Positions 39,540 to 47,442 of a DNA stretch of 64,000 nucleotides are shown one piece after another. Both the position numbers and the translations under genes were made by a program. Source of the DNA: Nocardiopsis metallicus (lineage in GTDB: Bacteria > Actinomycetota > Actinomycetes > Streptosporangiales > Streptosporangiaceae). Below the pieces are notes generated by a model. It ran no database searches and was not told the origin of the DNA. It worked only from the letters and a program-made list of their open reading frames with translations. Numbering within the stretch: the stretch's first letter is position 1; each line of letters opens with the position of its first letter. The stretch lies in assembly GCF_014201115.1 (NCBI RefSeq), contig NZ_JACHDO010000001.1, forward strand, positions 186,001 through 250,000. The letters run 5' to 3'.

Positions 39540-40508
39540 CTACTTCAGGAGCCGGATACTCGCCGGATAGCGGTACCACGCTCCCTTGTTCGCTCCTGAT
39601 GCTCCTATGACGCCGAAGACGATGGAAAGGATCCATACGAGGGCGATGAGCAGGTAACCGATCCAGGAGAGGTTGGGGAAGAAGATACCCAGACCGAAGA
39701 AGGCCACGCCCGCGAACACGTACGGGATGAGCATGGTGATCTGGAAGTTCGCCGCTTCTGACGCGTGGTGGCGGACGAACTGTGACTGGTTCCGCTTGGC
39801 GAAGTAGATCGCCAGCGGCGGGATCCAGCCCAGGCAGGCGATGACGAAGCCGGACAGGTGGGCCAGCATCGCGACCAGAATGTCGTTGCCGCCACCCGGA
39901 GCCTGCGGCTGCGGCTGTTGGCCGAAACCGGCCTGCGCACCGCCGGGCTGTCCGTAGGCCCCGGGCTGGCCGAACTGCGGCTGTTGGGCCTGCGCCGGCT
40001 GGCCGTACTGCTGCTGGCCGGGCTGGGGCTGCTGTCCGTACTGCTGACCGTAACCGGGCTGGGGCTGTCCCGGCTGCTGTCCGTAACCGGGCTGGGGCTG
40101 TCCCGGCTGCTGTCCGTACCCCGGCTGTGCGCCGCTGGGCTGACCATAGGGCTGCTGCGGCTGCTGCTGGGGCTGACCGCCCGAGGGCTGGCCCCACGCG
40201 GGCTGAGCGCCGCTCTGCTGCCCGTACTGCTGTTGGCCGGGCTGGGGCTGCTGTCCGTACCCGGGCTGTGCGCCGCTGGGCTGGCCGTACCCGGGCTGCT
40301 GCGGCTGGCCGTACGGCTGCTGTCCGGGCTGCTGCCCCGGCTGGGGTTGCTGCGGCTGAGCCTGCGGTTGGCCAGGCTGTCCCTGCTGCTGGCCGTACCC
40401 GGGCTGCGGCTGCTGAGGCTGCCGCGCCTGGCCGGGATCCTGCTGCGGCGGGTACTGCTGCCCCGGCTCTTCGTCAGGGGACGGGGGACTGGACGGGGTC
40501 TCGCTCAT
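39540..40508 (-). CDS. DUF4870 membrane protein with expanded Pro/Gln/Gly repeats
   Basis: Protein of about 322 residues, paralogue of the one downstream. The first 210 residues consist of repeats of the [11 protein letters not shown] and [16 protein letters not shown] types; the last 110 are the DUF4870 domain ([28 protein letters not shown], final [10 protein letters not shown]). ATG at 40508 is chosen, since the upstream frame lacks coding character. At the DNA level the repeats are near-identical tandem units, so the region is prone to expansion and to assembly error. Confidence 0.82.
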   Translation of the reverse strand: MSETPSSPPSPDEEPGQQYPPQQDPGQARQPQQPQPGYGQQQGQPGQPQAQPQQPQPGQQPGQQPYGQPQQPGYGQPSGAQPGYGQQPQPGQQQYGQQSGAQPAWGQPSGGQPQQQPQQPYGQPSGAQPGYGQQPGQPQPGYGQQPGQPQPGYGQQYGQQPQPGQQQYGQPAQAQQPQFGQPGAYGQPGGAQAGFGQQPQPQAPGGGNDILVAMLAHLSGFVIACLGWIPPLAIYFAKRNQSQFVRHHASEAANFQITMLIPYVFAGVAFFGLGIFFPNLSWIGYLLIALVWILSIVFGVIGASGANKGAWYRYPASIRLLK

Positions 40509-40709
40509 GCTCTTCCTTGGCTCCGCTGTTGAGGGGCGTGTGATGTGCTGCCCGAACCGGTCGGGCCGTACCGACGACCGCGGAGGGCCGGAGGCTGTCG
40601 TTGTGTCCGCCGGGAAACCGGCAAAGGGGACCACGGGGATCCGAGGCCCGCTCGTCAGACGACGCGGTGGGACAATCCTAGTGTTCCGCGCGCCGGGAGA
40701 CCGGTGCCC

Positions 40710-41558
40710 TCAGAGCTCCGCGGGTTCCGTCTCGTGCGGGCCCGTGACGAAGTCGATGAGCTCCTCGACCCGTCCCAGCAGCGAGGGTTCGAGATAGCCG
40801 TAGCCGCGGACCGAACCCAGGATGCGGCGCCAGGCCTCACCCGTCTCCATCCGCCAGCCCAGGGCGTCCACGACGCCCTCCTTCCACGGCAGGCCCCGAG
40901 GCACCTCGGGCCAGGCCCCGATACCCACCGCACGCGGCCGCACCGCCTGCCAGACGTCCACGTAGGGGTGCCCGACCACCAGCACGTCCGAACCCCGGAC
41001 GCGCTCCGCGATCCGGCTCTCCTTGGACCCCGGCACCAGGTGGTCCACCAGGACCCCCAGACGGCGTCCCGGCCCGGGTGAGAACTCCGCCACGACGGCC
41101 GGGAGGTCGTCGATCCCCTCGAGGAACTCCACGGCCACGCCCTCCACACGCAGATCGTGGCCCCAGACCTTCTCGACCAGCTCGGCGTCGTGGGCGCCCT
41201 CCACGTAGATCCGGCTCTCCCGAGCGGTGCGCGCCCGCGCGTCGGCCACCGCGATCGATCCCGAAGCGCTGCGCAGCGGCCCCTGGGGCGCGGCGGCCGG
41301 ACGCACCAGCGTCACCGGCTCCCCGTCCACCAGGAAGGCGGCCGGGCCCAGTTCGAACACCCGGCGGCGGCCGTCCCGGTCCTCCAGGGTCACCGCGGCC
41401 TTGTCCCAGGACACCACGGCACCGCAGAACGTCTCGTCGGCGTCCTCCACGACCAGGTCGCGGCTGAGGGGTATCTCGCGTACCGCACCCTTCTTGGGCC
41501 GTCGCCAGTCTCCCGCCAGAACGTCGCGGCCGTAACGGCCGGTTCCCTTGGTAACCAC
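40710..41558 (-). CDS. DUF3097 family protein
   Basis: About 282 residues beginning near VVTKGTGRYGRDVLAGDW; the blocks ESRIYVEGAHDAELVEKVWG, VEFLEGIDDLP, LVDHLVPGSKESRIA and VLVVGHPYVDVWQAV match the actinobacterial DUF3097 family, whose Toprim-like core (EGAHD...LVDH) suggests nucleic-acid chemistry, though no function is established. GTG at 41558 gives the family length; the frame extends upstream without similarity. The gene is divergent from hrcA. Confidence 0.85.
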   Translation of the reverse strand: MVTKGTGRYGRDVLAGDWRRPKKGAVREIPLSRDLVVEDADETFCGAVVSWDKAAVTLEDRDGRRRVFELGPAAFLVDGEPVTLVRPAAAPQGPLRSASGSIAVADARARTARESRIYVEGAHDAELVEKVWGHDLRVEGVAVEFLEGIDDLPAVVAEFSPGPGRRLGVLVDHLVPGSKESRIAERVRGSDVLVVGHPYVDVWQAVRPRAVGIGAWPEVPRGLPWKEGVVDALGWRMETGEAWRRILGSVRGYGYLEPSLLGRVEELIDFVTGPHETEPAEL

Positions 41559-41694
41559 GGTGGTGCAGTCTACCGATGAAGGCGGCCCCGCGCCCGGTAG
41601 CGGGCGGCGCACGTCGCCGGTCCCCTCGGGAAGAAGCGGTCCCCGTACCCGTGTTACTACTTGCTGGTAGCCGTGCGGGTTTGCGGCCGGGCAT

Positions 41695-41725
41695 AGAATT
41701 AGCACTGAGGACCTTGGAGTGCCAG
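41695..41725 (+). promoter_or_regulatory. hrcA promoter -10 and degenerate CIRCE element
   Basis: TAGAAT at 41695-41700 is a good -10. Overlapping it, TTAGCACTG (41699-41707), nine bases, then GAGTGCCAG (41717-41725) resembles the HrcA operator CIRCE (TTAGCACTC-N9-GAGTGCTAA) at 8 of 9 positions in the left half and 6 to 7 of 9 in the right. The exact N9 spacing and position before hrcA support it. Confidence 0.7.
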
Positions 41726-41736
41726 GAGGTGGCGAG

Positions 41737-42750
41737 TTGCTGGATGAGCGCAAGCTCGCGGTCCTGCGTGCCGTCGTCGAGGATTTCGTCAACACCAACG
41801 AACCCGTGGGTTCACGGGCGTTGGCCGACCGGCACCCCCTCGGTGTCTCCCCGGCGACCATCCGCAACGACATGGTCGCCCTGGAGGAGGACGGGTACAT
41901 CCACCAACCGCACACCAGTGCGGGGCGGGTGCCCACCGACAAGGGCTACCGGCTCTTCGTCGACCGCCTCTCCTCGGTCAAGCCGCTCTCGGCGGCCGAG
42001 CGGCGCGCCATCGAGTCCTTCCTCGGCGGCGCCGTGGACCTCGACGAGATCGTCGCCCGCACGGTACGGCTGCTCGCGCAGCTCACCCGGCAGGTCGCGA
42101 TCGTCCAGTACCCGTCGCTGACCCGCTCGTCGGTCCAGCACGTGGAACTGGTGCCCCTCGGCAGCCAGCGCATCATGATGGTCGTCATCACCAACACCGG
42201 GCGGGTCGAGCAGCGCGTGATCGACGGACTGGGAACGGTCAGCGAGAACGCGGTCAACGACCTGCGCGGCATGCTCAACCGGGCCATCGCCGGGAAGCAC
42301 CTCGGAGACGTCCCGGACGCGGTGGAGGACCTGCCCGCGCAGGTCGCGCCGGAGGACCGCCCGGTCGCGGTAGCGGTCCTGTCGGTCCTGTTGGAGAGCC
42401 TCGTCGAGCGGCACGAGGAGAAAATCGTTCTGGCGGGCACCGCGAACCTCGCGGCCGTCGACTTCGCGGCGAGCCTGCGGGACGTGCTCGAAGCACTGGA
42501 GGAGAACATGGTCCTCATCCGTTTGCTCGGTGAGGCGAAGGACCCCTCGATGCTCACGGTGCGCATCGGCGCGGAGAATTTCCACGAAGGCCTTCGGTCC
42601 ACTTCCATCGTGTCGGCCGACTACGGTGTGGGAAACCAGTCGCTGGCCAAGATCGGTGTGGTGGGACCCACCCGTATGGACTACCCAGGGACAATGGGCG
42701 CCGTCCGTGCGGTGGCTCGGTATGTCGGACAGATTTTGGCAGGACAGTAA
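41737..42750 (+). CDS. hrcA: Heat-inducible transcription repressor HrcA
   Basis: Repressor of about 337 residues. N-terminal winged helix ([54 protein letters not shown]) and the HrcA dimerisation domain ending in [25 protein letters not shown]. Start is TTG at 41737, seven bases after a perfect AGGAGGT; a GTG at 41719 would include that ribosome site in the coding sequence. The last 17 codons and stop lie in the 61-bp att repeat, so integration of the element left the protein complete. The native partner dnaJ now lies 16 kb downstream. Confidence 0.96.
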   Translation: MLDERKLAVLRAVVEDFVNTNEPVGSRALADRHPLGVSPATIRNDMVALEEDGYIHQPHTSAGRVPTDKGYRLFVDRLSSVKPLSAAERRAIESFLGGAVDLDEIVARTVRLLAQLTRQVAIVQYPSLTRSSVQHVELVPLGSQRIMMVVITNTGRVEQRVIDGLGTVSENAVNDLRGMLNRAIAGKHLGDVPDAVEDLPAQVAPEDRPVAVAVLSVLLESLVERHEEKIVLAGTANLAAVDFAASLRDVLEALEENMVLIRLLGEAKDPSMLTVRIGAENFHEGLRSTSIVSADYGVGNQSLAKIGVVGPTRMDYPGTMGAVRAVARYVGQILAGQ

Positions 42751-42760
42751 CTCAGTGGCC
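42700..42760. repeat. attL: 61-bp direct repeat
   Basis: Identical to 58763-58823. It spans the end of hrcA, its stop at 42748-42750, the 7-nt intergenic stretch and the GTG GCC start of dnaJ; the next codons here (CTG TGA) terminate that remnant at once. The bases just outside both copies differ, so 61 bp is the exact identity. Confidence 0.95.
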
Positions 42761-42833
42761 CTGTGACCTGTGCCGATGACCTCCAGCAGGGGGTTGAACG
42801 CTTTGAATATACCTTGCTGGTACGACATGCTGA

Positions 42834-42863
42834 AGCCCCCACCAGGAGAGGCCGGTGAGGGCT
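42834..42863 (+). terminator. Terminator inside the left end of the element
   Basis: AGCCCCCACC (42834-42843) pairs with GGTGAGGGCT (42854-42863), followed by TT. It would stop hrcA transcription entering the element, and possibly the DUF397 gene transcript in the other direction. Confidence 0.6.
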
Positions 42864-42895
42864 TTGAGAGAGGCTGTGGCGGCTCCTGAGGACTC

Positions 42896-43084
42896 CTAGG
42901 AGGCCTTCCCCTTCACGGCTCCCAGGAGAGCCGCCCATTCGGTCTCAGAGGCCTCCAGGAAGCCCAGGGTGCGGTTCTGAGTGTCCCTCATCGCCGCTCC
43001 GTTGCTGGTCTTGTGAGCCTCAACGCAGTTTCCACCGTTGCCGTGGGAGTAGCTGGACTTCTTCCAGTCATCGCTAAGCCCCAT
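42896..43084 (-). CDS. DUF397 family protein
   Basis: Small protein of 62 residues: DDWKKSSYSHGNGGNCVEAH and a C-terminal FLEASETEWAALLGAVKGK, the standard DUF397 pattern. In actinomycetes these small proteins are encoded after XRE/DUF5753 regulators, as here, and act as their partners in Scr1-type systems (sometimes toxin-antitoxin-like). ATG at 43084 with AAGGGGG upstream; it overlaps the regulator by 11 nt. Confidence 0.9.
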   Translation of the reverse strand: MGLSDDWKKSSYSHGNGGNCVEAHKTSNGAAMRDTQNRTLGFLEASETEWAALLGAVKGKAS

Positions 43085-43892
43085 CTTGGGACCCCCTTCG
43101 GATCTCATACAGCCGCTTCAGCGACTTCTCTACCGACAGAGCCGCACCTTGTAGGTCTCCAAAGAGCCTATCGAACCTCCTTACCACCTTCGGATCGGTC
43201 ACCATCGAACCCGAGATCGCATCCTCCACGTACAGCGTGTCCGGCCTGTCTGCAAAGGTCAGCAGCGAGAAGGAGGAGGTTGAGGGGGGCTGTTCACAGT
43301 CGGTTGGGATGATGTGCAGCCGAACGTTGGTCTCCACCGCTTCCACCAGTCGATCTAGCTGTTTAGCCATGATCTCTGATCCTCCGATGCGTGCGGTTAG
43401 TGCGGCTTCGTTGAGGATCAACACCATTCGTGGAGCCTGGTCAGACTTCCACAACAGTTGGCGGCTCATCCGGCCTTCAACCATCTCCTGAACCTTGCTA
43501 TCGGTCTCCAAAGGATTGTTAGCCCTGATGAGCGTGTGAGCGTAGGGTTCAGTCTGGAAGAGGCCCGGGATGACCACGGTCTCAAACTCTCGGATGAGGA
43601 CTGCCCGGGGTTCGGCCTTGACCCGTTCCCCAAGCCACTCGGGATACGCCTTGCGGTTGCTGAGGCGTTCCCAGAGAGAGGCAAGCTCACCACCAGCCCC
43701 CACCAGCTCATCCAACTGGGCAGCCATGTCACGGCTTGGCCAGTAGGTGCCCTTCTCGAATCCCGAGATCAGTGAATCAGAGCACGTGAGAACAGCAGCA
43801 AGGGACACTTGGGTCTTTCCCGCCACAGAACGGAAACGCCTGAACTCGGTTCCCCACTCCTTGGCATGTGGCTTGACCTGCCTCTTTGTCAT
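43074..43892 (-). CDS. XRE-family regulator with DUF5753 domain
   Basis: About 272 residues. N-terminal XRE helix-turn-helix (EFRRFRSVAGKTQVSLAAVLTCSDSLISGFEKGTYWPS in two blocks), then the DUF5753 domain (FETVVIPGLFQTEPYAHTLIRA, MVEGRMSRQLLWKSD, LHIIPTDCEQ, FADRPDTLYVEDAISGSM). ATG at 43892 with GAGAGGTGG upstream. Together with the DUF397 gene it forms the usual two-gene unit. It diverges from the gene at 44064 and may act as the element's repressor. Confidence 0.92.
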   Translation of the reverse strand: MTKRQVKPHAKEWGTEFRRFRSVAGKTQVSLAAVLTCSDSLISGFEKGTYWPSRDMAAQLDELVGAGGELASLWERLSNRKAYPEWLGERVKAEPRAVLIREFETVVIPGLFQTEPYAHTLIRANNPLETDSKVQEMVEGRMSRQLLWKSDQAPRMVLILNEAALTARIGGSEIMAKQLDRLVEAVETNVRLHIIPTDCEQPPSTSSFSLLTFADRPDTLYVEDAISGSMVTDPKVVRRFDRLFGDLQGAALSVEKSLKRLYEIRRGSQDGA

Positions 43893-44063
43893 TTTTCCAC
43901 CTCTCGCAACCACAATCTCAGCAGCCCTTACCGGTTCTCTCAGATTTTCGCACCTCTCCAAGATCACTAGGTTTCATTGTCTCCCTCTCCCATCATCGAA
44001 ATCCAGCCCCCGACTTTCGGACGTGACACAAGGGGCTAAAGGGATCAGTTGGAGGAAGACGAC

Positions 44064-44366
44064 ATGACACCACGGGAAGCCGCTAAGAGGCTCTGCCTGG
44101 AGCTGGACAGATTCGGACTCAAGACCCTGCCTCACCGACACGGCAAGATCGTCATCACCAAGGGCAAGCAGTCTCAGACCGTGATGCTCAGGCCGACCAA
44201 CGATGAAGGCAACGGTGCCTTTCACTGGTTCTGGGTGTGGGACGGCTTCCGTACCGATGGGGGAGTCGAGGCCGACCGTGGTCCCAAGATGGGGGAGGAA
44301 GCCGACTTCGCCCGACGCATCCACAACGTCATGGAAATCCCTGCGATGGGAGACGTGTCGGCATGA
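44064..44366 (+). CDS. Hypothetical protein, 100 residues
   Basis: Opens TPREAAKRLCLELDRFGLKTLP and carries HGKIVITKGKQSQTVMLRP, a small alpha/beta domain with no family recognised. ATG at 44064 has GGAGGAAG five bases upstream, a strong ribosome site. The stop overlaps the start of the next gene (ATGA), so the two are translationally coupled. First gene to the right of the divergent XRE promoter; early or regulatory role possible. Confidence 0.75.
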   Translation: MTPREAAKRLCLELDRFGLKTLPHRHGKIVITKGKQSQTVMLRPTNDEGNGAFHWFWVWDGFRTDGGVEADRGPKMGEEADFARRIHNVMEIPAMGDVSA

Positions 44367-44602
44367 ACAGCACCAACGGTAACCTGTGGTTCCGGGCTGA
44401 GGTCTCCGAAGAAGTGGCAGAGCGTCTGTCTGAGACTTGGGGAGTGGAGCGAGACGGCCGGTACTTGATGTGCACTGCCTCAGGGCTCTTCAACCTCAAG
44501 GCCGAACTGAGGGGATCTTCCCTCTTCGTGGGAGATGGCGGGGCTGTCCTCTCAAGGCCCGGACACAAGATGATCATGTTCCAAGAGAACAAAGGTCGGT
44601 AG
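44363..44602 (+). CDS. Hypothetical protein, 79 residues
   Basis: Coupled to the preceding gene through ATGA. Sequence begins NSTNGNLWFRAEVSEEVAERLSETWG; no family recognised. The frame extends upstream to 44237, but the overlapping ATG is the natural start. A T-tailed terminator follows. Confidence 0.7.
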   Translation: MNSTNGNLWFRAEVSEEVAERLSETWGVERDGRYLMCTASGLFNLKAELRGSSLFVGDGGAVLSRPGHKMIMFQENKGR

Positions 44603-44629
44603 CCGCCCAGAGCCCCACGAAATCCGAAG

Positions 44630-44666
44630 AGCCCTCTCCTGAGATCCCCGTAGGAGAGGGCTTTTC
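44630..44666 (+). terminator. Intrinsic terminator
   Basis: 11-bp perfect stem (44630-44640 with 44652-44662), 11-nt loop, then TTT. A classic T-tailed terminator after the two-gene unit at 44064-44602. 44667-44821 holds no gene. Confidence 0.85.
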
Positions 44667-44821
44667 CTGTGTGCGTCCTTAAGAACACGCATATAGCACG
44701 TCAACAGGGTTTGTACATGGCTCAGATACCCGATTTGTACACTGTGGGTTCACGGATAATCCAGGGAAGATACAGGGGATGTACAGGCTGGACACCAGGA
44801 GATTCATCCCAGATACACGGA

Positions 44822-45829
44822 TCAGCTCATGTAGTGGTTGTAACAGCTCTGACACCAGGGATGTCCATCGGTTACAGGCACAAGATCCCCGCATCCTCCA
44901 CAGTATTCAACATCCCGAAAGGTCTCCACACAGGCAAAGCACATGTTCGTCTTGTTGTCCAGCTCATCAACTACGACATCAAGGACCAGCGTGTCTTGTC
45001 CGCACTCAAAACAGGCGTGCCTGGGGTCACGTTCGCCTTCGGATACCAGGGTGTGAATGGAGTAACCGCATGAGAACTCAGCATAGCGCTCTACCAGGCG
45101 GTGAAGGTCCCACTCCTGAGGGCAGAAATAGCACTTATCCACAGTGTCCGAGACGATCAATGAGAAGTTCTCACAGTCCGGACAGTGAACCCTAGATCCC
45201 GGAACCGTCTGAAGTTGGGGTTCCAAACGTTCCAAGCGCTCCTTGACGAAACGTTGGATCTGGTTGAGTCCTTCCCGGATCTCATCTAGCTCCTGGGCCA
45301 CCGCATTGCTGACCTCTCCCTCAAGTTTGGGGTAGAGGTCTTCATCAATGAACCAGATCAGGAAGTCAAGAACTTTGGCAGCCCTCGCCTCCAGGGCGTT
45401 GACCGAATCGACATGTCCCCAGTGCTGTAGAGCGTTCCTGCTATTGACGAGATAAGTCAGTTCCTTGCGCTCGTCATCAGAGATCTTGATGCCGACGATT
45501 TCGATCAACCTACGGACTGCCTCATCCGGGGTAACGCTCTGGAAGTTCCCACTGTTGTAGCTCTCCCTCTTGGCCTTGTTGGAGTCCTTGAAGACCAAAG
45601 ACCAGTGCTCAAGCTGAAGTCGGCTCTTGAGGAGGACTTCAACAGCGGCCTGAAGGTGGAGCACCACGTATTTCAGGTTCCGGGGGTCCTGCTCAGTCTC
45701 ATGTTTGGTCAGCAGATCTACGACACTGGAGAGGTAGTCAATCCCGTTCCTCAGAGGAGGGAAGAGGAAGTCAGTCTTCTCCTCAGGGCTCTGGGATTTC
45801 TTCGCCTTGGACTTCTTAGGCTGGTTCAT
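44822..45829 (-). CDS. HEPN-like protein with three C-terminal zinc knuckles
   Basis: About 335 residues. Helical N-terminal half with YVVLHLQAAVEVLLKSRL and the motif R131-NALQ-H136, an Rx4H signature as in HEPN ribonuclease domains, within LTYLVNSRNALQHWG. A coiled-coil-like stretch (180-205) leads to three Cys4 sites: C216/C219 with C233/C236, C273/C276 with C297/C300, C310/C313 with C326/C329. HEPN domains are metal-independent RNases common in toxin and defence systems; zinc ribbons would bind RNA, DNA or protein. The nuclease role is inferred from the motif only. Start ATG at 45829 is chosen on the Lys-rich N-terminus; an in-frame GTG seven codons earlier has a better-spaced ribosome site. 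The gene stands alone. Confidence 0.7.
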   Translation of the reverse strand: MNQPKKSKAKKSQSPEEKTDFLFPPLRNGIDYLSSVVDLLTKHETEQDPRNLKYVVLHLQAAVEVLLKSRLQLEHWSLVFKDSNKAKRESYNSGNFQSVTPDEAVRRLIEIVGIKISDDERKELTYLVNSRNALQHWGHVDSVNALEARAAKVLDFLIWFIDEDLYPKLEGEVSNAVAQELDEIREGLNQIQRFVKERLERLEPQLQTVPGSRVHCPDCENFSLIVSDTVDKCYFCPQEWDLHRLVERYAEFSCGYSIHTLVSEGERDPRHACFECGQDTLVLDVVVDELDNKTNMCFACVETFRDVEYCGGCGDLVPVTDGHPWCQSCYNHYMS

Positions 45830-45954
45830 TCCTTCGGTTCCAACTCTCACAGGGGGTCCTGAGGACGATTCTAGCGCACGAAAAGGCCCTCCCATGGACT
45901 CACTTCAGGAAGAGCCTCTCAGTGGTGCTACGTGGCACTCAGGGCCCCATGGGG

Positions 45955-46143
45955 CTACTTGTCCCTGATGTCTTTGAGTCTCCTGTCCATCAGGTCCTTC
46001 AGCTCCACATTGCTCTTTACCACGGCCATGCTGGCAATAATGCCAGCCCTTTCAGTATCCCCGTCCTTGGTCAGACGCAAAGCCAAGTCACAGAGCATCC
46101 CAGAACTCATGCCCTTCATTTCTTCAAATTTCTCAGGAACCAC
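45955..46143 (-). CDS. Small hypothetical protein, 62 residues
   Basis: Helical, charged protein (VPEKFEEMKGMSSGMLCDLALRL at the N-terminus is its most regular part) starting 8 nt after the lsr2-like gene, so the two form an operon. No family recognised. Confidence 0.6.
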   Translation of the reverse strand: MVPEKFEEMKGMSSGMLCDLALRLTKDGDTERAGIIASMAVVKSNVELKDLMDRRLKDIRDK

Positions 46144-46151
46144 GATTCCTC

Positions 46152-46694
46152 CTACGCTTTGGTCTTCAGGTCAGCCTGGAGTCGGGTGAAGTCCAGGCCC
46201 TTGATGTCGCTCTGAGGGAGCTCTGACTCATCCTCCAGGAGCTTGTGAGCCCACTTGGCGAACTCCGAGTCAGTGAGCATCGTGGCCTTGGCAGGACCCT
46301 CAGAGGACATCGATCCCGTGGACAGGAGCTTCAGGGCTTGGCCCTGGGCACCAGCACTCGGGGAGGGAGTACCGGACTGGTACGCCTCCAGGATGCTGTT
46401 GGGAATCCTGCTCCTCTCGTTGACCGGGTAGCCGTTGGCCTTGGCCCATGCCCGGATCTGCTGTAGCTGATGGCGAGACTGAGTAGACCGGGTGGTAGAG
46501 GCCTCGGCTCGGGGAAGAGTCTGCTGCTTCCTACCGGCCTCCAGGAAGGGCTTGAGAGCAGCCCTCAGCTTGCCCTGGTTGGCCTCTGACAGATCGATCT
46601 CATAGACGTTGGAGTCCAGGGCGAACTGAACCGTGCCCTCAGCCTCAGAGCCGTCTAGATCATCCACGAATGTGACGACTTGCTTACGCGCCAT
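46152..46694 (-). CDS. Lsr2-family nucleoid protein with C-terminal extension
   Basis: About 180 residues; chromosomal Lsr2 is near 110. The N-terminal dimerisation domain is clear (ARKQVVTFVDDLDGSEAEGTVQFALD), as is the DNA-binding domain (IRAWAKANGYPVNERSRIPNSILEAY). The AT-hook-like core, normally RGR, is RSR here. A further 70 residues, with an acidic end (WAHKLLEDESELPQSDIKGL), have no recognised match. Lsr2 silences AT-rich foreign DNA; a copy on a mobile element may let it silence itself or interfere with host Lsr2 (inference). ATG at 46694. Confidence 0.88.
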   Translation of the reverse strand: MARKQVVTFVDDLDGSEAEGTVQFALDSNVYEIDLSEANQGKLRAALKPFLEAGRKQQTLPRAEASTTRSTQSRHQLQQIRAWAKANGYPVNERSRIPNSILEAYQSGTPSPSAGAQGQALKLLSTGSMSSEGPAKATMLTDSEFAKWAHKLLEDESELPQSDIKGLDFTRLQADLKTKA

Positions 46695-46767
46695 GTAGTG
46701 CCTCCCCGTGATTGGTTTTGGGCATCCTACTAGCAACAAAGACCGGGGAATCCAAAAATCGGGTGAG

Positions 46768-47106
46768 TTAGATGTGTCCTTTCTCCTTGGCGTTGTGGAC
46801 AAGATCGGACAGAGCCTCTGTGTAGCTGTCCCCCCTGCCCTCTACACGAGCGGCCTCAAGATCGTACTCCTCAAAGAACTCAGCCCGCTTCCTCTGGTAC
46901 TGCTGAGTCAGGGTTTCGTTCTCCACATCAGCTTCAACAGGCTGCTCAGTCTCACGACTGGCAACGGCTAGGAAGTACTTGGGAGCATCGAAAGGGTTCG
47001 GGTAACCCTCCCTGCTAGCGCTAGCCTTCCACTTCATCCGGATCTCTACCTTGAAGTAGGCCCGTGCAAGTGCTTCCAGGCCCTCAAGAATCTCGGTATC
47101 GGTCAT
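46768..47106 (-). CDS. Hypothetical protein, 112 residues
   Basis: Starts TDTEILEGLEALARAYFKVEIRM and ends in a charged helical region (YQRKRAEFFEEYDLEAARVEG). ATG at 47106 with AGAGGGGGAA directly upstream is a strong start; the frame to 47214 is not needed. No family recognised. It precedes the Lsr2-like gene on the same strand with a 73-nt gap. Confidence 0.65.
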   Translation of the reverse strand: MTDTEILEGLEALARAYFKVEIRMKWKASASREGYPNPFDAPKYFLAVASRETEQPVEADVENETLTQQYQRKRAEFFEEYDLEAARVEGRGDSYTEALSDLVHNAKEKGHI

Positions 47107-47434
47107 GGTTCCCCCTCTGTCATGGGCAGCTCGATACTGCCCAAGGGGAACTTCCCCCTGAGAGACATGGCTCAACCCCTTTCCCGGGGCCGGATGGTGG
47201 GTTCCCCGACTCATCGGAGAGGGTTCTCAGCTCATCTACGGGTATTAAAACCAAGTTCTCGTACCACTGATCACAAAGTGGCCGTTATCAATAGAGGGTT
47301 CATAAAAAACAGGCCTCATCATTTGGGATGTCTTGATATAGGGGGTTTCCCCAAAATGATTCCCATTTGCCCTGGGTTATGGGGGGTCACATGGAATCCA
47401 AAATGTCAAATTGGTCTACCCATGCTGAACGCTC
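47107..47434. other. AT-rich intergenic region
   Basis: No coding sequence. Upstream region of the leftward gene at 47106, with A/T-rich stretches around 47240-47320 and short palindromic pieces (GGGGGTTTCCCC near 47341). Ends at the IS66 target duplication (47435-47442). Confidence 0.4.
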
Positions 47435-47442
47435 CTCAGATC

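Noticed and set aside
42700..42760. tRNA gene as the attachment site
   Set aside because: No tRNA sequence is present at either end; the repeat is hrcA/dnaJ coding DNA.
44709..44785. Three TTGTACA/ATGTACA words
   Set aside because: Spacing is irregular and they lie between convergent genes, where an operator is not expected; probably chance.
44669..45073. 134-codon plus-strand frame after the terminator
   Set aside because: Antisense to the zinc-knuckle end of the 44822 gene, no ribosome site, no family.
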